A DNA stretch of 64,000 bases. It comes from Lithobates sylvaticus. Taxonomy: Eukaryota > Chordata > Amphibia > Anura > Ranidae. Positions within the stretch are counted from its first letter, which is position 1. Each line of letters opens with the position of its first letter. Shown piece after piece: positions 23,401-38,400 of this stretch. Location: contig CM053031.1 of the NCBI GenBank assembly GCA_028564925.1, forward strand, positions 98,168,305 to 98,232,304. The letters run 5' to 3'. The position numbers and the translations under genes are program-made. The notes beneath the pieces are model-generated. The model was given only the letters and a program-made list of their open reading frames with translations, had not been told where the DNA came from and ran no database searches.

Positions 23401-26400
23401 AGATAACCGCATCACATGTGCACATGCACAGGACTCCCCCATGTTAGTCTCTGCCAGTTGCAAAATATCTTCACATGTGCAGAATCTCATGGTATGCCTC
23501 CTGGGATGTGCTGTAGAAATCCCAAGGGTGGGGGTCCTAAGTCATTCCCACTTAGACAAGAAACCAAGAAATCTCATTTATCACTGTATTCAACCATCAA
23601 TGACATAAGTGGATTAACCAATGCGCAAAGGGGTGCAACAGCAAATGTGTTTAAAGAAGCCCAAACAAAGCGCATTTTTAAGAAAAATTTGATAATCTTG
23701 GATCTTATCTACCAATGAACAAGAGGAATGATTTTTTTAAGTATTGTAATATCCAGCTGTATATTGAAAGGCTGGAATGGAAAAACCGATTGCAATAATC
23801 GTGGTCATGCAGTTGAAGTGAATAAAGTAATTTCACTAGACTAAGCTTATATGGGCAAGCCTCAGTTTCCTGCTGTAATATATAGTCATTACATATTTGT
23901 TCCACAATTTCGAAGTTCCTGTTGGACACTGATTGGCCTTTGAATATAAGTTAAAGTGTATCTCTAGGCATAGTGTATCCCTGTGTGGATTTGACTTAGT
24001 GTCTTTCATATTTTATTTCCTGCTGGGGAGAATTACCCTGGTATTTGTACTAGTGACCATTGTCATTGCGAAGTGATGGAAAATGCAAAATTTTAGAGTT
24101 GACACCAAAACAAGAGATAAGGGAACATTTACATGTGTATACCTGATAAGGTGATAAGGGAACTCTGTCTAAGTGGGGAATTCCCCCAGCTTTGGAAGAT
24201 TTCCTCTAACTTCCTGTTGCATTCATGGGACAGGAAGTGAGGGTAAATCTCCCAAACAGGACACCGATATAGAAAATAAGCAGGCAGGAGTTTTAACCCT
24301 TGCATACTCAAGACAAAGTAGCTGCCAAATCTTTTATTTTATAGACATCTTAAAATGCAGTACATTTTTGTTGAGAAAATTAATAAAGATAGATTTTGAA
24401 AAAAACAATAATTTTCAAGTCAACTTAAATTTAGCATTATGGGAGGAGGATGTGGGAAAATGAACAGATGTGAAATTGAATGGTATTGTGGCCTCAATAG
24501 ACCAATTTTCTCTTTCAAACCCAAAGGCTCATGCAGTTCTACATTGTTCATAGGGCATATTACACCCCAAAAAGATTGTTCTTGTTTAGGGCATCTTGCC
24601 CCAGATGTGGAGGTGCATTGGGAGATCTAATTCATATGCTCTGGAGGTGCATCAAACTATACAGATATTGGGAGGAGGTGTTGTACAAAATAAATCTAGT
24701 TTTTTGAACAAACTTATGTCTGGACCCTATAACGTGCTTATTAGGATACATGGAGCAGAGTGTGGGATCTTGGGTTATGAGAATAGCAGTTCTGAGATGT
24801 CTGTATCAAGCTAGAAGAGTATATACTTGTGGAATGTATGTCATCATTTTTTGTATAGAAATGCTTGTTTATTGGAAAAATGTAAAATAAAGTTGAATTT
24901 TTTTTTTTTTAGCATTGTACCCTACCTTCAAAATTTGTATTTGTAGTATTGATAAATTGGCTGAGTGCTGTAGTGATATTTGAAAGGTCGCTCACCGGAA
25001 GACTAAAACAAAATAAATACAATAAGTACAGTACAATAATATACAAAATAAATAGATTAAAATATTCAGTATCATTACAAGAAATGTTGTGTAGAATAAA
25101 TTTGGTTATTGTATCCATTGTACAGGCTAATTTTGGCCAGTTGTTTAAAAAAAAAAAAAAAAAAAAAAACAGGGATCCAAGATGAGTCCATAACCACAGA
25201 ATTACCTGAATATGACCCCAGCATCACTTATAATTACAAATAAACTGGATTTTTATGTAGTTTTTATAGTATGTTAGTATTATTTGAATTATTATTTGGG
25301 GTAATGTTAGAGAAAGTGGTGTATTATTTACATTTTGGTAGTTTGATTTTCTGTTTTCAATCTGTATCTTTTTTAATAGTATGGATGTTTTAGTAGAGTA
25401 TATTTTAAAATTGTTTTATTTGTACTAATTGATGTTATTGGTTATTTGATTGTGTTATTGTGCTTTGTTCTGTTAATTTTTGTGAGCTTGTGTTGTCTTG
25501 AATGTAGCTGTATCGCAATCATTTCCCATTGGGATTATTAAAGCATTCTGAATCTGAATAATTGTACCACTAAGGTGAATATTTATAAAGCAGTTAATAA
25601 GACTTTCACCCAAACATTCATTGGGGGTGAATGTTTAGTAAATGTCAGATTCGCTGCTTTCTAAATATGCTGCTAAGTAATTAGCATACCTAAGATTCAA
25701 AACACACATACCTATATTGTATTTTATGCTGCCCAGAAACACAGAAAAATTGTGTGCTACATAAAATTGGTAAGGAGATATACTGTACAAGAGAGACTCA
25801 TTAAAATCAAAGGAATCCTATGTAAAAGTCTGTTAGTTAAAACTGCAACATTATTTTTGAATAATTGACAAAACAAGCAGTAATCACTGTAAAGAAATCA
25901 AAGAGCAAGATATCAACCAGCCATATTTACTGAAATAGGAGCACCCTGTTATCTTTAATATTATAATTTAGAAGTTGAGGGGTACTGGAGAAATACACTT
26001 ATGTAGGCAACTGTAGAAAAAACTGCATACATGCTTGCTACATCTCTCACTGATTGTCATAATTTTTAGTCTAACGTTTGATATTGGCACAAACCAGTAA
26101 TCACCAACCAATAATATCAGTGCTTACTGTGTAAGCGTCAAACACACAAGCAAGCCCTCTCACATTTAGGGTTTCTTTCCACTATGTTGCTGACCTGCGT
26201 TATTCTGTACTGGATAAAAGCAGGTCATTTTTGCCGCGATTTTGTACAGATCACCAATGCAAAAAGCAGAAAAACGCCTGTAATCTGCCCCAAAGAAGGT
26301 CTTGTTCTTTTTTGAGCATAAGGCGTTTTTCAGGCATTTTGCTTTAGGTGACAAAACGCTCAAATGTGAACAGGTGCCATTGAAAATAATGGGATTTTTG

Positions 26401-26891
26401 GGGGGTGAATACTCACTAACGCGTGTATAGGCCTTGAAAGGTCTTAATATCTGGTAAGAAGATAGTTCTGTCTTATCTATCCCTTGGGGAGCATGAGGTG
26501 ATACACCTGTTGTTAATTGGAAGAAAAACACCCTTTTTTTTACCTAAGGATTAACTGGTGTTTGGACACTTTCATCACTTTTACATACCTAATTGTTTTT
26601 GGACTATGCAATGGACTTTAATAGTTTATATATCCTCTGATATCAGTATACAGTATCAGTATACTGAGGAAAAGTTTTATGACTATATCACTATTTTGAC
26701 AGCCAACATTTTCTTTCTTTGTTTTATGAGTGCTGCTGTTGTGTCATATAATATCAATCATAACTAGCTCACTAAGCGCAATTTTCCCATTTATAAACAT
26801 TTACTTTGGCCACACCTGTAAATTAGATAATCACATTGCTGCTTTTGGTTGTAAAATGTTAGTCGTTTAGATCCATAAACATAACTAATTG

Positions 26892-26930
<39 letters not shown>

Positions 26931-29900
26931 AACTTAGGATTAGGAAAACAAAGGACTCAAAATACTACTGTATAAAAACAAGGGTTTGTTCAACACGTGT
27001 TTTTTGGTATTTTATATAGTCATTTACTAAAGGCAAATAGGCTGTTCACTTGTCAAAAGATGTTACACTTTTCATGGGAATTGGCCCCAGAGCTTAGTGA
27101 ATGTGGTGAAGTTTCACTTTGCTACACTAGGTTCACACTGTTGCGTGTGCGGGAATAAGTGTAAATCACACACGTTTCCATGCCCACAGCCAAAATGCAT
27201 TGTTTTTTTGGCAACGAACAGTGCATCAGAAAAGCCAGCACATTTTTGGGTGCGTGAAACCACATGGTGCCAAAGCTCCATGCAGTTCCATGTGAAAACA
27301 TTTTTAAAAAGGGGTCAGGCACTTTTTCCCTGTGGCAAATGCAGGTACAACAGCCCGCACATACGCAAAGCACACCACTCACACAGATGTGAACCTAAAC
27401 TAAAGAATACCCAATCATGTTCAAGGAAAAAAAAAACAGCCCTTTTGCTTGCACATGATTGGATGATGGAGGTCAGCTCATTCACTAAGCTCTGGGGAAA
27501 ATTCCCTTGCAAAGGGCCACTTCCTTTGCAAAGTGAACAACCTAATTGCCTTTAGTAAATCGAAGCCTATATGTATTTGGAACTTCTTAAAATTAAATTC
27601 CACAATTTTAAATCCCATCTGGCTCTGTGATGACTTTGAGTGACCACATTGTTAACCCTGTAACAGAAATTAATAGAAATTAAATGCATTTGCTGTCCAG
27701 CCGGTAAATAGTAAGGCTAGCTTTAAATGGGGCAATGTTTAGACTTTCAAACAAGTGCCTTGTTAACTTTGTACTATATGTTCATTAGTGAATTATTGAA
27801 AAGGCTGCACAAATTGCAATTTTTTTCAACAACATTGGAATTTTTTGGACAGGTGTAACCATAAGAATCCCAGTTATCCCAACCATAATGAAGCCCAAAG
27901 GTAAGAGCCTCAACAGCTGTCACCATGTGGCTGAGAGTATTCATATGTACAAAGCATTCTCATTTACTGTTTAGTGGTCTCACCAGTACCAATGATAAGC
28001 TTAATATGCTGCAGTAGGGTTATCCCCAAATTCTTAGATTGCTAAGAGCTATGATGGGACATGAATGGAGTAACAAGTTTCCTTTAAACAACCATATTGA
28101 TACTGATCAACTCACAGTTGGCTCATCTGGACACTTATTTCATTTTCGAAGACCTGCCATAGGCTACCCAGGAATGATGTTATTATTGTTTGTAAACTGA
28201 TAGCTGTCTGGGTGACATTCGCTCCTGAAGACAACAGGTTGACCACCTCCTGCAACAGTGAAATATACTGACAGGGCATATAGCAGGATGACAGTGAGTT
28301 GTTTGAGCCTTCCAATCCACAGATTATACTGGACAGGTATTGGAGTTGGTACACCTACAAGAAAAAAACATGTCTTATGTTTGGTATACAACAGCAGCAT
28401 ACGCATATACTGCCTATTACCATGTTTGGTACCTTATTCTAAGAAAAAAGGCAGGATTATCTTAGAAACAAGTGTATGTTGATTTATAAAAACAGAAATG
28501 ACTTGTATTGAAGAGAAATTTGAAATTGTAGAGGCATTACAAGTTCCTCATTTCAGATGTCCAGGACTTAAAGCGGAGTTCCACCAGCACCAAAAATATT
28601 AAAAGTCAGCAGCTACAAATACTGCAGCTGCTGACTTTTAATAAGCGGACACTTACCTATTCCAGGGTCCAGCGATGGGGGGAGTCGAAGCTCCAAGAGC
28701 CCCCCGATCCGCTCAGCTGCGCCGGCATTGCAACTGTGGGCACCCGGCTATGGCTTCACAGCCGGGCACCCACTGCGCATGCGCGATTCGCGCTGCGCGT
28801 CTTTATTGGTCCCCGTTGTGTCCTGGGAACTGTGTGTTTCCCAAGACACAACGGGAACCCTCGGATATGGGCGGGCATTCCCGGATATGGGCAGGGCAGA
28901 TACCTGTATTATACAGGTATCTGCACCCCCCTCCCCCTGAAAGGTGCCAATTGTGGCACCGGAGGGGGGAGTAATCGGATAAGCGGAAGTTCCACTTTAG
29001 GGTGGAACTCCGCTTTAAATAAGACAGTATAAATTAAATTTGAGTATGAAGTGTTGGAGGATGCTGGACCGTTTTATCGCTTCTATTTTTTTTTCTATAC
29101 ACATCATCCCATTGCAGCATAAATAGGATTAAATACTTTTAGAATAGGTAAAATAATCCCTTTGGCTGAGTTTATTTGCCTATAAACATAAAGCATAGGG
29201 GTTGATTTACTAAAAGTGGAGAGTGCAAAATGTGGTTCAGCTGTATATGGTAGCCAATCAGCTGCTAACTTCAGCTTGTCCAATTAAGCTTTTACAATAA
29301 AACCTGGAAGCTGATTGGTTTCTATGCAGAGCTGCACCAGATTTTGTACTCTGCAGTTTTAGTAAACCAACCCCAACATGAACTCAATTAAAGTAGAGTT
29401 CCAGCCTGGGGGAAAAAAAATAAACGCCTTCACTAAGGGAAACAGGAAATGAAGCCCTCAAGCATCACAGCCTGTTTCCTAGTGCGCATGCGCGAGTTGC
29501 ACTGTGCTTTTTGAATGGTCCCACTGTCTACTGGCACCTGTGTGTCTTCCAGAAGGCAGTGGGTGGAGGAGGGGCCGGAAGTTTCATAGATCGCTGCACA
29601 AAAATATGACGTTCTTACACGGAAGTGGGAGCGGATACTGTTTTAACAGGTATCCACTCCCCTCCCCCACGAAAGGTGCCAAATGTGTCAGCGGAGGGAT
29701 GAGGAAGCAAACAAGCGAAGTGGGTGGAGCTCCGCTTTAAAGTATATGTAAACCCTCACCTTGTAAAACCTATTCAGTTTAAAATATAAATAAAAAACAA
29801 AACATTTATGCATACATAGAAAAAAACATTATAAATGTTCCCTTTAAGTGATCACATACCCTCTGTGCTCAGCTGCATAAGGAGTACAGGGAAGAGAAAC

Positions 29901-32402
29901 AGCAGCACACTGGTCTGATTAGTGAATGGTGGTCAGTTTTTAATAGGAAAGCAGAGGGACTGGCAGGAACACCAGGGATTTCACACAAAGGAAGCAATAC
30001 AAAGAGAACAGGATACTTTCTCATACAAGTACATGGTACAGCAGGCACATATCAGGAATATGAACTGTTGGGTTTACATATTCTTTAAGGAAGAACTCCA
30101 GCCAAAAACAACAAGCTAAAAAAATTCAGTCAAATAAAAAATAAAAAAAGTACCATTTTTATCATAGATATTCAGCTTCAAACCAGAGATTTCCCTTGCA
30201 GTATTTTTTTTTTCTGCCACTAATTGTCCTCAACCCTCAACCCTCTTTTCTGAGCCCAGGTCATTCTGGGTCCACCCTAGACTGTGATTGACAGTGAAAG
30301 GAGAAGCAGCACAGAGGATCTCTGTCACTCTACTGCCTCATCCAAGCAGCATGTTTTCTGTCAGTATATGCTTCTTGTGATGGAAATTAGCTTCCTCCTT
30401 TCACAAATAAAAATGTAGGTGCTTACATTGCTTGCATTAAAAACACATTTAAATATGTATTAAAGCTTATCTTAACCACAAAACAAAAATATTATATATT
30501 GCAGGTTACAAGTTCTTGGATGTGGTGGCTGCATTCGTTTTCATCAAATCACCATATAATAGAAGTGAACAAAGGCAGACTGCATGAATTCCAGCCTGTG
30601 GGGCCACAGTGGCTGCAACCCTACATACAATAGAGAAAAAAAGCATAGCTATGAAGGGACAGGAAGTATGTTATTACCAGGATTGTCAGGTTAAAATAAA
30701 GGGGGGGGGGGGGGCTGAAAGAAGATAACTAATGCAGCCACTACGTCTAAGGATTGGTAAGTTGCAATATAATACATTTTCATTTTTGGGTTTAGATACA
30801 CTTTAAAGGTGCAGTTTGGGTTTGCAATTTTTCCATAGTTACATTGGCCCAGCTTAGACCAATGTAAGTATGCCTGTGCCATACCTGTGGGATCCCCATG
30901 GAAGCTGGAAATCACTGTAGTAATAGTGCCTACTAAAATGATTTCCAACTTCCACTGGGATCCCACAGGTATGGCACAAAGGGGAAAATTTACTAAAACT
31001 GGAGCTCTCAGAGTCTGGTGCAGCTTTACATGGTAGCCAATCAGATTCTAATGTCAGCTTGTTCAGTTAAGCTTATCTCTTAAGATTCTTATCTCTCCAG
31101 TTTTAGTGAATTAGCCCTATAATGTATATACTTACATAGGTCCCAGCAGGGCCAAGGAGGCCTAAAATCTGGCTTGTATCTTAGTTCAAACTTCTGGGAA
31201 AATCAATAAGCTAATCACACAAGCAGGACATTAAATCTCTGGGGATGTTCAGTACACCAACGGTGTACAAAACACCTCCAGGTTGCCATACTGCTTTGCA
31301 GAAAATGGTAGCACAGCAGACTGAGAAGGAAATATCATTTTTAATAACAATAAAGTACAACGAGGCTTGTGTTTCAATTGTATATGCTATATACTTTTTT
31401 TTATTTGTGATATTTTTCTCCCACAAAAGTAAAGATACCCCTTGAATATATTTTTCCCAGTGTACTTGCTGCAGAGGGGAACCACTCCTGCTTGTCTATA
31501 GATACTGTAGGTGATTCATCTCATACACCAATTATATATTTATGTATAAAAGTATTCTAGAAAAATGTATGGTTATATATAGGAGCAGGAGACAAACCAT
31601 TGCCCATTTAGGCTCAGAGGAAAGGGGTTCTCCCTTGAAACGCGTCAGCCACCTTGAGGTATCGTTCGATCCTCTCGACGTCAGGTCCTGACTTGTCGAT
31701 GTTCAGAACAGTGGACTTGCTTTATTGTTTATGCCTTCAATACTCGTTTGTGAGTATATATTATGCTGTTTTATATTCGAATAAAGCTTTACTAATGCAC
31801 TAGGTCGGTGCACACTCCTTCTTTTCTTTTTTCCTTTAGTATATATAATATACCAAATAACATATAATGTGTGTCACATGATTTAGTTTGATGACAGAAT
31901 TCAAAACTGAAATTATTTAAAAGGAAAAAAATATTCCCCTCCAGTGATCTATGTATAATGCAAGGATTTTAACAAGCTTTGTTGCAGATTCCTACCTTTT
32001 GTTATTCGGTGCTGAGTGAGTCTAATGGGAGTGGTTTCATAATTATCAACCAGCTGCTGCAGCTGCAGAGCTCTAATGAGGAAAATGAAAGGGTTTGCAT
32101 CACTTTAGACGTGATTTCCTATTGGGAGTATCTTACCAAAAATGTTATTCTGGTTGCAGGGGATGCCAAAAATGTGACTTGTATCTTAGTGTAGACTTCT
32201 GGAAAAATCGGTGAGCCCATCACACAAGCAGAAAATTACGCTTGGGGTGTACACATTCTATGTACAGAACACCTCCAGGTAGCCATATTGCATTGCACGT
32301 TACAGAAAATTACAGAGCTGCATATTGAAAAGGAAAGGTCATTTTTAAAACATTCAATTACAATATGACATGTGCCACAATTGTATATGCTATATATATA
32401 TA

Positions 32403-32453
<51 letters not shown>

Positions 32454-35400
32454 TTAATTTGCTTTTTTTTTCCCCCATGAAAGTGGAGTTACCCTTTAAA
32501 TAACAGAAACATAGAAATTAGTGGTCAAGGGGTAAAAACAAAATTGGACAGTGAAACTGCTTTGCTTATCCCACCCTAAAAGTTCAAGGGAAGGAGATGG
32601 ATAACATTACTGACCCTAAATAAAGGTAATGGCTAATTCCTGCCTGAAAGAGTTATTGTTGTGTGACAGCATAATTCTCAGGTACTGTGAAGAGAATTAT
32701 ATACATGATGTGACATTGCTTTAGCTAACTTGCCTTTTGCTTGAGTAAGTCTGGAATTGCTGATGCATTTGCTGATTCATTGCTTTGAGTAAACAAATCC
32801 TTGGCCAGCTGAATTGCTTCTTCAAGGTGCCCTACAGAAGATAAGATGATTAATCAAGAACCCTTAACCACAAGGAAATCCATACTGAAATCCTTTCTTC
32901 AGCCCAGATTCTTAGATACTCAGTAAGTGCATTAATTGCACAAAAATCTATAAAACATTATAGAATACTGCTTAATTAGTGGCCTGCATTCCTTGGTTAT
33001 CAAAGCTATTTATTACATTTTAGTGCCAAGCTCAGTTAAACTTTCTAAAACAAATGGCCGAAAATGGCAAATATTTGTCACAAAAGGACATTTTCTATAC
33101 CACTCAGATTGCTGGAGAGGTCTTGAGTCACATTCTTCAAGCAGTTCATTACAGTTCCATAAGGTTCTGTCAGCGGAGGAACTTGCACAGTAACTGTGAA
33201 TTTTATCATAAGGTTCAGAAGTCTGCAGCAGAAAAGAGTAGTGTTAATGTCATACAACCATATTAATGACATTTTTTTACAGAATTTCCCATGTAATAAT
33301 ATTGAGGTACACTGTTTTGCATATATTAAGCTATGTAGTTATTGTAGCACGAATGAACACATACAAAATAACATTCTATGTTATATTATGGAACTATGCA
33401 AATATTAATAATAATAATAATAATAGCATAGCCTCAATGGTTAAAAATCTAGTGCATTCTTTCTGGTTGACACCAAAGCCTTGAATGCCTCATAGGTGTT
33501 TTCTTGGGACTCCATCAACTTATATCTAAGAATCTGAATTCCCAGCTATATGTGTTTGCCATACAAGGCATTTAGGAAGGGGATTACTCTTACTTCTAGA
33601 TTTATTTTACATTACAGATATTAGAGTGGAACCCTCCCATTTGGCTTTATGATGACTGTGGGGGGTAAGCAAAGCTGGAAATTCTAGCTTGAAGACCACA
33701 CTGCAGGGGCAGTATAAGAATCCAGTAGATACATCAATCTATTGTCATCCACTCATAAGAAGAATGTCATTTTTTTTTTAACCTAGGTGGAATTTGGTGC
33801 AAATGGGCTTCATAAATGATTGTTCTACTGACAATACCCTAAATAGATATGCTTTTGTTTTAATTAGTAATAGAAAAAATAATATATTACATTGAATGCA
33901 CACTAATATATTTGATATTATCAAAAGAAATTCTGCAATTAGACAAATATGGGAGCTGTTGTTAATGGCCTCTTTTTATATTTGCTCAATGCCTAGCTTT
34001 CATGTTGATCAAATGGTTTTGGTGTTTTTTTAGCCACTGACCTAAATCAGAGACCTAGCTAGAGATAGCCAGGTAACTAGCATTTGCAAAGAAGATCAGC
34101 AAGGGTATGATTGTTCTACCGACAATACCCTAAATACATATGCTTTTGTGTTAATTAGTAATAGAAAAAATAATATATTACATTGAATGCACACGAATAT
34201 ATTTGATATTATCAAAAGAAATTCTGCAATTAGACAAATATGGGAGCTGTCATTACTGGCCTCTTTTTATATTTGCTCAATGCCTAGCTTTCATGTTGAT
34301 CAAATGGTTTTGGTGTTTTTTTAGCCACTGACCTAAATCAGAGACCTAGCTAGAGATAACCAGGTAACTAGCATTTGCAAAGAAGATCAGCAAGGGTAGC
34401 AGCTTTGCTTGCAGTTAGTAGATCACTGAGGCTAGATTAAAGCAAACATCTCCTTTAGCCTCAGTGATCTACTAACTGCAAGCAAAGCTGCAACTTAAAG
34501 TGATTGTAAGGGTTCCTTTTTTTGTTTTTGTTTTAAATAACAAACATATCATACTTACCTCCACTGTGCAGCTTGTTTTGCACAGAGTGGCCCTGAACCT
34601 CGTATTCTGGGGTCCCTGTCGGCTTTCGCAGCTCCTCCTCACATCAGATAACCCCCTAGGAGAAGAGTTCTCCCGAGGGGGTCACCTTGCAGGCGCGCTT
34701 CTGAGTCCAGCATTCGCCATCCATAGCCGCCAAATGTATGACTCGGCCCCGCTCCCCGGCACCCGCATCATTGGATTTGATTGACAGTAGAGGGAGCCAC
34801 TGGCTGCACTGCCATCAATCTATCCAATCAAGAGCCAAGAACCCCGGGCAGAGAGACAGCACATCCCCGCTTGGTCAAGTTCCAGGGCTCAAGTAAGTAA
34901 AACAGGGGGGCTGGGGGGCCGGTCACTGCCAGGTGTTTTTCCACCTTAATGCATAGGAGGCACTAAGGTGAAAAACACTAAGGCTTTACAACCCCTTTAA
35001 AACATTTTTTTTTAAGGAAATTGGTCTATAAGACCAATTGCAAGCACAGATTTTCTGACAATTTCTCCACTTGAACACAACAGTACACGGTTCATGGTGC
35101 ATAATGCTTGAGAAAATAAAGGGCAAATCTGACAGGTCATGGAGTTAAGGGGATTAGTCTAAGGGCCTATGCCAACTGTCTTTTTTTTCACATCAGAACT
35201 GCTTTTCTCCACATACAAGACAATTGGAATGCAAAAGTAGCTTGAAGCAGACTTAAAATGAAGTCAACTGCTAGTCAGAAGGGAGTCAACTGCAGATCAA
35301 ATGATCTGCAGGTCAAAAACTCTGACGGATTCCAGAGGCATCTCAAATTAGCCTAGAAACGCAAGTGGAATGCACCTAAAGGTAAGCTGTATTGGCCAAT

Positions 35401-38400
35401 TGACACAAGCCCTAAGGCTACTCATACATATGATACTGCTTTTTACATGGTACACATTTTCCGGTAAAAGTGTTGGCTTAAATTAGTGATATATTTCAGG
35501 TAAATGACACGAGAAAACTCAATCAGTTGATCTGAGAATTCTGTAGCGAGAGAATTTTCATCCAAAGAATCAGCTAAGGTTGGTGAGCATTGACTGTGAG
35601 ATGATTTAATGATAACTATACAAAAGGCCATTTTCTATCAATTTCAACCAATATTAAGCTGATTGCAATCACACAATTTAATTTGCATTTAAAAACAGAT
35701 TCAAAGTGCTAGAAAATTGCATATGTAAGGTCAGCTTTAAGCATAGAATAACACTAAAACACTAAGAAATTTGTCTGATAATGTTCTTAAGAAGAAAATT
35801 ATTTGACATGTAAAAGGTTAAATAATAAGTCTACTTACTGCTGAATGAAACCGGTGGATGTACTTTGGTTGACAGTGCTGCTGGACATATTAGCGACTCG
35901 GTCAGATAATATGGAAATTCCCTCTGAGTATGAAGTAGCATTGAGGATTCTTGACAGCATAAGCAAAATATCTCTTTCTATAGCAGTTATCTGATCCACT
36001 GTGATACTGTTTGTAAAACTAGGGATGATTTGATTTACAGGTATCATTTCTATCCAGTCTGCAACATTACTAAAAATCTTCAGTTCTTGGATAAATAGTT
36101 TATAAACACCTCCAAGCATGATCTCCTGGGAAATATTTTGGGAGTTAATGGCATCAGAAACAAACATGATGATCTTCTCTAAACCAGTAATGTAATTTAC
36201 TATATCAGTTGATGTGTTGGTTGCCAGGTATGGTAAAATGTTCTTAAATGTTTCTAGAGGTGAAATCCAGGTACTTATGTTTGCAGGTTGTATATGGAAG
36301 CTATCACAGACCAGCAGACTAAAGTTAGAGAATAATACTCTATCCAGATATGTGTTTGTAGGATCAAAAGCTGTCCAGATAGAGTGAAAGAAGTTGACCA
36401 CTGCACTTAGGGCAGATGCACATTCTGATGTTGAGGACACAGTGTCATTTATTACTGGATAATTTTTCATTAAAGAAACAATTGCCTGATAAATCTGGAT
36501 TGTTTTTATATCCAACCCACTGTCTATGAGTATAATTGCTTTTCTCAGTTGATCCAATGCAGCCAGGGAAACGTCAATATTGGCAGCTGTCCAGTTCATG
36601 GCAAGAAGTTTGTTTAAGATTTGCCATGATTCAAACCATCCTGGTTGAACAGTCATATTCACAGTTGCTGCAACTAGCTCATTAATGAATGCATTCGAAG
36701 ATGAATTTATCGGGGCAAGAACATTGATGATATTTGAGATTTGTGTCCACATCTGCTGTAAATCTGACATTTCTACAGGGGAACTGTAATGGTCAATAAG
36801 AAACTGAATAAAAATGTGCATTGGGTTGGATTGGTTTAAAAACATTATATTTAGAGTATTCAATAACTGAGTTTCCTGCTGAAATGTAGAATTGTGAACT
36901 GGCATGTTGTTACAGATAAAAGTCAGGCTATCATTCAGTGACTGAATTAGTGGTATTTGTAAACCTGATAACTTAGTTAAATCTGCCAGCAGGCTTATGG
37001 AGAGCCTCATTGCTTGCATTAAGCAAGCTAACTCTTCGGCTAGAGGATGCAAACTGTCTTTACTGCAGACACTGTTGAAAACAGGAGAGCTCTGCAATGC
37101 CAGATAGATCATATCTCCTAGTGATTGGTTACTGATTGAGCTAATTTCAGAATTGTTATAGATTAACTGCCAGTCACATGTTGTGTTCTCTAGTGTCAGT
37201 TCGGTTGTGGCATTTTTAAAAATTGTTTGCACAAGTATTTGTAGAACATCCTGTGGGGAGCAGTTACCAGTATAGACTTGGGTCCAATTGCCACCTAGGA
37301 AAGGTTTCATAGCCATATAGAAGACATCCAGCAGCTCAGCTTCCATTGCAGATATGTTTTGGAATGGTACCCAGTTCCATTCTCCCTGGACTAACATATA
37401 TGTAAAATTGTATATTTCATAGATGGCTTCTTTTCCTATTGTTCCTTTTGCCTCAATTTCATTAAGGATCCTCATACCTTCCTTTACTATTGTGAGGATT
37501 TTTACAGTGGTGTTATTGCTGTAAAATTGATATGCCAATTCAAGCCCTTGTACACCTTGTATGGTTTGTAGTACTTGATCAATGGATGATAGAATAAATG
37601 ATATGTTGTTTCTGTTAATTTCTTGTAGTAGCATCAGAGCTATTTCAGCATCTTTTTGGATGTTCTGATTCATGAACAGATTTCTAATAAAAGAGATATT
37701 CATAAGACTCTGGATTTCTGTGCCAGCTTGCTGTATAAGACCTTGGATTGGCTTATCTGACATAGTTAAACTCAAAATGTGCAGCAGGTCTGTGACAATT
37801 GAGGTTCTATTGAATGAAGTAATCAGTTCAGAAATACTGATAAGCCATTTTGCAGTTGTGTTGATTTGAATGACTGCTGTAGAACCGTTGAACCCTTCAG
37901 ATTTGTTTTTTGCCCAAAGTAGCAACCAGTTGACAGTATCCAACTGAAACTTTATGTTTTCCAGAGTGTTACTGATATTATACTGTAACATGTCGGTAAG
38001 GGAGTACATACTAATTTCAGAATCAACTTTTTGTATCACATCAAATAGAATGCTGATGGCTAGGTCTGTTGTATTCAAACTGAAGTTAAATATGCCAAAA
38101 TCCTTTAATATTGTAACGGTATTGACCAGAGATGTGTTTATTGCTTGAAGTATTGGGTATCGGTACTGGAGTGCTAGAATTGTGACATTATAGAGGTCAG
38201 CAAGTTGTTGAGATGCTGACAAATTACTATTAAGCTGACTTAACCATTGTTCAGCTACAGAATAGATGATTCCTACATTTTCTTGAGTTGATTGTCCTAT
38301 TGGTACCAGCTGAAGGAGATGTGTGAGTTGAAATGTTACATTCAGTTTGCACTCTATAGACGTTTGATTTGTACAAGTATAACTGTGGATTATGTTTTCT

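Noticed and set aside
28675-29032. Overlapping frames of about 100 residues
   Set aside because: They lie entirely inside a TTAA MITE with inverted ends and arise from GC-rich composition.
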